This document shows, in pieces, positions 50,329 to 55,153 of a stretch of DNA of 55,153 nt (positions are counted from its first letter, which is position 1; every line of letters starts with the position of its first letter). This DNA is from an uncultured Gammaproteobacteria bacterium (lineage in GTDB: Bacteria; Pseudomonadota; Gammaproteobacteria; Pseudomonadales; Ketobacteraceae). Location of the stretch: the NCBI GenBank assembly GCA_913063495.1, contig CAJXXT010000006.1, positions 1 through 55,153 on the forward strand, read 5' to 3'. The position numbers and the translations under genes were made by a program. The notes beneath the pieces were generated by a model that saw nothing but the letters and a program-made list of their open reading frames with translations, was not told the origin of the DNA and made no database searches.

Positions 50329-51162
50329 ATGCCTAAAGCTAAGAAAGCTGCTGGTCCAAAAAAGGTTGCTAAGAAAGCAGCTACACCTGCCAAAAAGAAG
50401 CCTGCGGTATCCAATTCTGCTGTTTCAAAAGCACAGGAATCCGTAGATAAATTATCAACAGAAAGTGCTGCTTTAGCCAAGCAAATAGTTGCTGCTAAAA
50501 AGGCGGCTGATGCTGCTAAAAAAGCGGCAGTAAAAGCGGGTACTAAAGGCGCCGCTCGATCTGCTGAAAAAGCAAAGAAAGATGTTGCTAAATTAGCAGA
50601 AAAAGCCAAAGCCAACCGCGAAAAGCTTCGTAGTGCTAAAGTAAGCCATGCAATTGCAATGGCTGAAGCAGCAGTGAAGGAGCTTGAAGAAGCTGCTGTT
50701 CAAGCTGCTAAGGATTATGCAGAAGCACTAAGTTCTCGTGCTGAAGCTGATTTGAAGAAAGCTATTGCTGCTTTTGAGTCCAAATGGCGTAAAGGCCGTG
50801 AGAAATCGGACACTAAGAAGGCTAAGGCTAAAGAAAAGAGCACTTCATCTAAGGTTAAAACTGCATCTAAGAAAGCAGCAACCAAAGTTAAAGGCATTGA
50901 GAAGAAAGAAGCTAAGCGTCAAAAAGTCGCTGCCGCTCCTAAAAAGAAGCCAGCAGCTAAGAAAAAGCCTGCAGCTCCTAAGAAAGCCGCTGCAAAAGCC
51001 GCTAAGCCTGCTGCAAAGAAGGCTCCTGCGAAGAAAGCCGTTGCGAAGAAGGCTCCTGCAAAGAAAGCCGCTGCAAAGAAGGCTCCTGCAAAGAAAGCCG
51101 CTGCGAAGAAGGCTCCTGCTAAGCCAGCTGCTAAAAAACGCGGTCGTCCAAAGAAGGCTTAA
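50329..51162 (+). CDS. histone H1-like, Lys/Ala/Pro-rich DNA-binding protein with C-terminal AT-hook
   Basis: A 277-residue very basic protein. After a Lys/Ala-rich start, residues about 30-150 form a long alanine-rich helical/coiled-coil region, and residues 160-277 are a low-complexity tail with about four tandem 10-residue AKKAPAKKA(V/A) units and many other PKKKPA/PAKK motifs, ending in an AT-hook (RGRP, 271-274). This resembles the eukaryotic H1 C-terminal tail and Pseudomonas AlgP (coiled coil plus KPAA repeats), so a nucleoid-associated or transcription-modulating role is likely. The AlgP comparison is of architecture, not proven orthology. GAGGAG lies about 9 nt upstream of ATG 50329. 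Confidence 0.85.
   Translation: MPKAKKAAGPKKVAKKAATPAKKKPAVSNSAVSKAQESVDKLSTESAALAKQIVAAKKAADAAKKAAVKAGTKGAARSAEKAKKDVAKLAEKAKANREKLRSAKVSHAIAMAEAAVKELEEAAVQAAKDYAEALSSRAEADLKKAIAAFESKWRKGREKSDTKKAKAKEKSTSSKVKTASKKAATKVKGIEKKEAKRQKVAAAPKKKPAAKKKPAAPKKAAAKAAKPAAKKAPAKKAVAKKAPAKKAAAKKAPAKKAAAKKAPAKPAAKKRGRPKKA
51012..51131 (+). repeat. four 30-bp tandem repeats in the histone H1-like gene
   Basis: Units starting at 51012, 51042, 51072 and 51102, consensus beginning GCAAAGAAGGCTCCTGCAAA, differ by a few bases; the last diverges in its second half. Each encodes a 10-residue Lys/Ala/Pro unit. In-frame slippage would change tail length. Confidence 0.9.
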
Positions 51163-51192
51163 TAAAAGAGGGAAACCTTTTTACTTAAGCAG

Positions 51193-51223
51193 AAAAAACC
51201 CTGGGTTCTCCCGGGGTTTTTTT
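51193..51223. terminator. bidirectional terminator between the histone H1-like gene and mobA
   Basis: AAAAAACCCTGGG and CCCGGGGTTTTTTT pair around TTCT, with one T-G wobble. T/A tracts on both sides allow termination of both convergent genes. Confidence 0.88.
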
Positions 51224-51226
51224 GTT

Positions 51227-51967
51227 TTATAAGGCGCTGTTGGGTGCTGACCCTGAGATTAATACCGATTCTAGTGCTTTCAGGCTCTCTGGGTCGTTAA
51301 TATTAGCAAAGGAAGAATGGAGTTCTGGTTTTTTAATAATATGAGGGTTTTGTTGCATACACCACCGCATTAACCGCCGATTACCCTCCTGGTAATAACG
51401 CTCTAAGCTTTCAATTAACGAACGGTGGTACAAACCAAAAAGCGGGTGTGTTCGTTCCCCATCATCGATTAGTGATAATGCCGTACTCTCGCAACAAAGC
51501 ACTTGTACTAAGTTCTCTGCTAACAGCGGTGCATCAACAGGTACGATAACAGCGTAAGGTGTCGAGATTGTTTTAAGCGCTGCCAAAATACCCGCAACCG
51601 GCCCTTGAAAACTACTTGGCGTATTAGTATCTCCATCTACCCCGGGTAAATCTGTTACTACGTTGATATTCAGGGTGCGATAACGCTCAAGCTCTCGGTT
51701 GGCGCTAATAACAACGGAATTAACTTGAGGTTTTAAGCGGGCAAGGGTATGAGAAATCAAGGGTAGGTTATTTAGCATGACCCACCCTTTATCTACTCCA
51801 CCCATCCGGCTACCCGCGCCACCCGCTAGTATGATACCTGTGATGTGTTCTTTCTTTATAGTTGTTTGTGCGGCAGTTGTATTTTTCACGATAGGTACTT
51901 GTCTTATGTGGACTGTTTGTCGAGGAACTTTGAGCGTAACGGGGTTGAGTTTATGAGGTATTTTCAC
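51227..51967 (-). CDS. mobA: molybdenum cofactor guanylyltransferase
   Basis: A nucleotidyltransferase that links GMP to molybdopterin to make the bis-MGD cofactor of DMSO-reductase-family enzymes. The GTP-binding LAGGAGSRMGGVDKG is at 47-61 and the core PVDAPLLAENL follows. The frame starts at GTG 51967 (246 residues), longer than E. coli MobA (194) by an N-terminal polar stretch of about 40 residues. Another GTG at 51889 would shorten this to 220; neither has a clear Shine-Dalgarno, so the start is uncertain. It is an isolated minus-strand gene between plus-strand genes. Confidence 0.85.
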   Translation of the reverse strand: MKIPHKLNPVTLKVPRQTVHIRQVPIVKNTTAAQTTIKKEHITGIILAGGAGSRMGGVDKGWVMLNNLPLISHTLARLKPQVNSVVISANRELERYRTLNINVVTDLPGVDGDTNTPSSFQGPVAGILAALKTISTPYAVIVPVDAPLLAENLVQVLCCESTALSLIDDGERTHPLFGLYHRSLIESLERYYQEGNRRLMRWCMQQNPHIIKKPELHSSFANINDPESLKALESVLISGSAPNSAL

Positions 51968-52061
51968 CTAGCAATAGGTATTTTTGTGGAAACTTGCGAT
52001 AATAGCGCAAGTTATATTCCGTGATAGCAAAAGTTATGATTACCAATAACCATGTGATGTT

Positions 52062-52772
52062 ATGAAAAAGAATTATTTAGCCATCGATACAACCACAGAG
52101 GCTTGTTCTGTCGCATTATCTTGTGATGGCAATATTCAGAGCCGATATACAGAAGAACCTCGTAAGCATGCTGATTTAGTATTGCCAATGGTTGATGAAC
52201 TGTTGACTGACGCTGGTATTACACTAACTCAACTTAATGGTATTGCTTTTTGCCAAGGGCCGGGCGCTTTCACCGGGCTTCGTATTGGCGCAGGTGTTGT
52301 GCAAGGGTTAGCTTTTTCTGCTGATGTACCGGTGTTGGGAGTATCAACATTAGCAACAATGGCTCAAAGAGCTCACCGGGAACATAAGGCCTCACATGTC
52401 TATGCGGCAATTGATGCTCGTATGGGGGAAATCTATTGGGGGTGTTATTGGTTATCAGAAAATCTAATGTTATTGCAAGGAGAGGAGAGTGTTGTTGAGC
52501 CTCATGCAGTGACTCATTCTGAGATTGTGCCATCGATATCAAATAATAAAGATGAGTGGGTGGGGTGCGGTACTGGCTGGGCATTTAACGAAGCTCTTAA
52601 CTCTGCCGGTATTCAGGTGTCGAATGTTTATGACAAAATGTTACCTCATGCGATTGATGCATTAACATTGGCAATTCCTGGTTTAGAGGCTGGTAACGGT
52701 GTGAGTGCGGAATTTGCGTTGCCGCATTACGTTAGAAATAATGTGGCAAAGAAAAAAGCTGAGCAGGGTTAA
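52062..52772 (+). CDS. tsaB: tRNA threonylcarbamoyladenosine biosynthesis protein TsaB
   Basis: A 236-residue ASKHA-fold protein that pairs with TsaD and TsaE for t6A37 synthesis in tRNAs reading ANN codons. The N-terminal strand-loop YLAIDTTTEACSVAL, PRKHADLVLPMVDELL and CQGPGAFTGLRIGAGVVQGLA are typical of TsaB. It is lone on the plus strand, divergent from mobA by 94 bp, and 101 bp before uppP. Confidence 0.95.
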   Translation: MKKNYLAIDTTTEACSVALSCDGNIQSRYTEEPRKHADLVLPMVDELLTDAGITLTQLNGIAFCQGPGAFTGLRIGAGVVQGLAFSADVPVLGVSTLATMAQRAHREHKASHVYAAIDARMGEIYWGCYWLSENLMLLQGEESVVEPHAVTHSEIVPSISNNKDEWVGCGTGWAFNEALNSAGIQVSNVYDKMLPHAIDALTLAIPGLEAGNGVSAEFALPHYVRNNVAKKKAEQG

Positions 52773-52873
52773 TGACGTCAGGTAGTTAAACTAGGTAGTT
52801 AACCTCAATAACTAATTTTGATAGCTACCTTCGACAGTTACCTTCGATAAATTGCATAACCGTTTTTAGGATT

Positions 52874-53680
52874 ATGATGGATTGGTTTCAAGCAGTATTC
52901 TTAGCATTAATTCAGGGGCTCACGGAATTCTTACCCGTATCAAGCTCTGCCCATTTAATTTTGCCTTCGCAGATTTTGGGGTGGCAGGATCAAGGTATCG
53001 CATTTGATGTGGCGGTGCATTTGGGAACACTTATTGCGGTGGTGTTATATTTTCGTGCTGATGTGTTATCGATTACTGGCGGTAGTATAAAAGCAATTCA
53101 GCAGCGTCAAACCAATGAGCACTTTTTGATGGGAGTGGCCGTTGTGATTGGCACTATCCCTGCCGTCATTATGGGAGGGCTTTTTCATGATTTTATCAGT
53201 CAAGAGTTACGTTCAGCTTGGGTGATTGCCTGTACGACACTGATCTTTGGTGTTTTGCTGTGGGCTGCTGATAGCAAAGGTAGTCGAGTGTTGCAGCAGC
53301 ATCAGATGACACTTAAATTTGCGCTAATTATTGGGTGCGCACAAGCCGTGGCGTTGATACCGGGCACCTCTCGTAGTGGTATTACGATTACAGCAGCACT
53401 ATTTCTTGGGTTTGATCGCACATCATCTGCTCGGTTTTCTATGTTGTTGTCAATTCCCCTTATTCTAGCGGCGGGATTACTTGAAACGTTAAAGTTAGTA
53501 AAAGCGGAAGGCCCAGTGCTTTGGGATATGATTGTCCTTGGTACTTTGGTATCAGGGGCAAGTGCTTATTTGTGTATCCACACTTTTTTACGATTATTAG
53601 ACCGAATTGGCATGCTTCCGTTTGTAATATATCGAATGTTGTTAGGGGCCTTCCTTATATTTTTCATTGCCTTAGCTTAG
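52874..53680 (+). CDS. uppP: undecaprenyl-diphosphatase UppP/BacA
   Basis: A 268-residue polytopic inner-membrane phosphatase that recycles undecaprenyl pyrophosphate to the monophosphate carrier and can give bacitracin tolerance. The active-site segments are QGLTEFLPVSSSAH (14-27, with Glu18) and PGTSRSGITI (about 162-171). Eight or so helices are apparent. The first of two consecutive ATGs is annotated; the second would remove one residue. It works downstream of UppS, also in this window. Confidence 0.96.
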   Translation: MMDWFQAVFLALIQGLTEFLPVSSSAHLILPSQILGWQDQGIAFDVAVHLGTLIAVVLYFRADVLSITGGSIKAIQQRQTNEHFLMGVAVVIGTIPAVIMGGLFHDFISQELRSAWVIACTTLIFGVLLWAADSKGSRVLQQHQMTLKFALIIGCAQAVALIPGTSRSGITITAALFLGFDRTSSARFSMLLSIPLILAAGLLETLKLVKAEGPVLWDMIVLGTLVSGASAYLCIHTFLRLLDRIGMLPFVIYRMLLGAFLIFFIALA

Positions 53681-53804
53681 CGCGTTAACTTTTAGCTGAA
53701 GAATTTGACGTTATAATGACGAATTATCAAGCTGGGATTGACGGAAAACCTCGCTATACTGGGTAATTGGATGTTTGTAAAAGGATGCGTTAACTAATTA
53801 TTAT

Positions 53805-54161
53805 ATGAATATTGCTGGCAACTCACTTCAGTCCACTTATCTGCCTGCGCCCCCGAGAGATATTCGTGATGGTGAGGGTGCGCTTGCTCGTAGAAAGCAG
53901 CAGCTGGAGACTGAACAAGAGCAACGCAAACAAGTATCTCAACCTGTAGGGGGCCAAGAGCGGTCTCGTGAGGGCAGAGATGTAACGCGTGTGTCGGGTT
54001 TGGAAGCCACTAACAAGCAATATGAAGCTAAACCAGCCCCAGACTTTTCAAAATTATCCAATAGCCAGCAAAAAGCCGTGAAAGCTTATACGGAAGCAGA
54101 TGTTTTTAGCCGTATTGATGGCAATACTGATTTCTTAGGTTCAATTGATGTGTTCGTATAA
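53805..54161 (+). CDS. small hydrophilic protein of unknown function upstream of rsmJ
   Basis: A 118-residue soluble, charged protein with no signal peptide. The middle (about 25-60) is Gln/Glu/Arg-rich and probably disordered or helical, while the C terminus (SNSQQKAVKAYTEADVFSRIDGNTDFLGSIDVFV) looks structured and conserved. Its last 14 nt overlap the rsmJ start, pointing to translational coupling. I recognise no domain. A structural or regulatory role linked to the cell envelope is only a guess from the neighbouring uppP. Confidence 0.65.
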   Translation: MNIAGNSLQSTYLPAPPRDIRDGEGALARRKQQLETEQEQRKQVSQPVGGQERSREGRDVTRVSGLEATNKQYEAKPAPDFSKLSNSQQKAVKAYTEADVFSRIDGNTDFLGSIDVFV

Positions 54162-55032
54162 TAGCTCTGATGTAAACAGTTCTGAAGAAAATCCCCCACG
54201 TTTAAACAGCCAAGATTCTAAACAACGCGATAAAGGCCTTGTTGATGGTCATTTGATTAACGCTGTTTGTCTACGCGATACAAGCTTTGAGCAACGTATA
54301 ATGGCGTTGGGGTGCGGTGAGGTTGTTTTGCCTTGTGATGTTGTTGAGAACGCAGGAGCGTTGGAGGCGCATTCTGCACGTTATGTGTTACTACTAGAAA
54401 ACAACCGTATTCAATTGGCACCCAAGGATAAGTCAATGGGTAATCCTGTTGTGGTTGACTTCTCTAGTGGCACGATTGGGTTTCGCGGAAGGCAAAATGT
54501 ACGTCAAGAACTGTTGGTTAAAGCCGTATTTGGGCGAGATAAGAAATCTGTCCCCAATGTTTTAGATGTGACGGGTGGTTTGGGGCGAGACAGCTTTATT
54601 CTTGCCTGTGCGGGATGTAATGTGACAACGCTAGAGCGAAGCCCCCTGGTTTTTTTATTGCTGTCAGACGGCTTATACCGCGCTGCAGCAGATATCGAGC
54701 TACAACCTGTCATTCAACATATTGACCTACATTTTTGTGATGCTGTTAAAGCGGACAACCTTGCTCTCGATTCTTCTTTCTACGACGTTGTGTATATGGA
54801 TCCCATGTTTCCTGAGCGGACAAAGTCTGCATTGGTTAAAAAGGAAATGCGGGTATTTCGAGACGTGGTTGGGGAAGATATGGATGTGAATCAACTTTTT
54901 GAGCAAGCAAGAAATGTCGCTCGGAAAAAAGTTATTGTGAAGCGCCCGAGAAAGTCGGCGTTTATCCAGGATAAAAAGCCAACTTATTCAGTAGAAGGGC
55001 GCTCCAGTCGTTTTGATGTTTATCAGATGTAG
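54148..55032 (+). CDS. rsmJ: 16S rRNA (guanine1516-N2)-methyltransferase RsmJ
   Basis: A 294-residue SAM-dependent methyltransferase of the RsmJ (YhiQ) family, which makes m2G1516 in the 16S rRNA 3' minor domain. Characteristic strings are NVLDVTGGLGRDSFILA (SAM motif I), TTLERSPLVFLLLSDGLYRA, and VYMDPMFPERTKSALVKKEMRVFR. The protein has an N-terminal extension of about 45 Ser/Asn/Asp-rich residues relative to the E. coli form (250). ATG 54148 has TTAGG 8 nt upstream; a TTG one codon earlier is less likely. Confidence 0.9.
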   Translation: MCSYNSSDVNSSEENPPRLNSQDSKQRDKGLVDGHLINAVCLRDTSFEQRIMALGCGEVVLPCDVVENAGALEAHSARYVLLLENNRIQLAPKDKSMGNPVVVDFSSGTIGFRGRQNVRQELLVKAVFGRDKKSVPNVLDVTGGLGRDSFILACAGCNVTTLERSPLVFLLLSDGLYRAAADIELQPVIQHIDLHFCDAVKADNLALDSSFYDVVYMDPMFPERTKSALVKKEMRVFRDVVGEDMDVNQLFEQARNVARKKVIVKRPRKSAFIQDKKPTYSVEGRSSRFDVYQM

Positions 55033-55048
55033 CTATTGAATGTGATTA

Positions 55049-55153
55049 TTAGCCATGCCCATGGGTTATTTGGCGAATGGTTTGTCGTACTTCTCGGTTT
55101 AGAATCATTTTTGCATCTTTGTTTGCGCCAATAATACGATCATCGTAGGTTAG
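55049..55153 (-). CDS. C-terminal end of an unidentified minus-strand gene (5' truncated by window edge)
   Basis: The last 105 bases read on the minus strand give 34 codons ending in TAA at 55049-55051: LTYDDRIIGANKDAKMILN, then REVRQTIRQITHGHG. It is convergent with rsmJ, and the 16-bp gap has no terminator. The fragment is too short for a family call. Confidence 0.5.
   Translation of the reverse strand, partial: LTYDDRIIGANKDAKMILNREVRQTIRQITHGHG

Noticed and set aside
51012-51131. Possible CRISPR-like array
   Set aside because: The 30-bp units are directly adjacent with no spacers and encode in-frame 10-residue protein repeats.
50765-51232. Leucine/arginine-rich 155-codon frame overlapping the H1-like gene
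   Set aside because: It is the other-frame reading of the Lys/Ala repeat DNA; the in-frame protein has a ribosome binding site and coherent domains.

Overview
The window looks like the chromosome of a moderately AT-rich marine-type gammaproteobacterium, close in gene order to the Pseudomonas / Oceanospirillales / Cellvibrionales group. The evidence is the map-glnD-dapC-(ArsC-like)-dapD block divergent from rpsB-tsf, the canonical pyrH-frr-uppS-cdsA-dxr-rseP-bamA-skp-lpxD-fabZ-lpxA-lpxB-rnhB-dnaE-accA superoperon, the long form of DapD, the two-subunit anaerobic unsaturated fatty acid pair fabA-fabB, and adk/tsaB/rsmJ linkage. Species cannot be fixed from the sequence alone.

Layout. (1) 1-4077, minus: a very large open frame running off the left edge, in which a type VI secretion VgrG spike is fused in one polypeptide to an Rhs/YD-repeat shell; its toxin tip lies outside the window. 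A P-loop sulfotransferase gene (4247-4903) sits just upstream. This is the accessory part of the window. (2) 5134-5991, plus: a crotonase-fold dienoyl-CoA isomerase. (3) 6048-15873, minus: a metabolic and translation-related run read as map, glnD, dapC, yffB-like, dapD, a membrane protein of unknown function, dapE, rlmA and a small unknown gene. (4) 16298-36650, plus: rpsB with a structured leader, tsf, then the RNA/lipid/envelope superoperon ending in accA and a TSUP permease. (5) 36714-40204: a lipoprotein and two paralogous porins. (6) 40282-42028, minus: fabA-fabB. (7) 42507-46960, plus: the second half of cytochrome c maturation, ccmF-ccmG-ccmH-ccmI. (8) 47262-55032: a YbaK-HDOD signalling protein, adk, a lysine/alanine/proline-rich histone H1-like protein with a C-terminal AT-hook, mobA (minus), tsaB, uppP, a small unknown gene and rsmJ. 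The C-terminal end of a further minus-strand gene is cut by the right edge.

How they fit together. Most of the window is housekeeping: lysine/peptidoglycan precursor synthesis (dap genes), undecaprenyl phosphate supply and recycling (dxr, uppS, uppP), phospholipid and lipid A synthesis (cdsA, accA, fabA, fabB, fabZ, lpxD, lpxA, lpxB), outer membrane protein assembly (rseP, bamA, skp) and its clients (two porins). Gene starts in the envelope operon are tightly packed and often overlap with TTG or GTG starts, suggesting translational coupling.

The most unusual items are the VgrG-Rhs fusion with a four-cysteine zinc-ribbon-like insert, the histone H1/AT-hook protein downstream of helically phased A-tracts, the foldable rpsB leader, and several long perfect inverted repeats (30, 24, 20, 18 and 15 bp). 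No CRISPR array, insertion sequence, tRNA or rRNA gene was seen.
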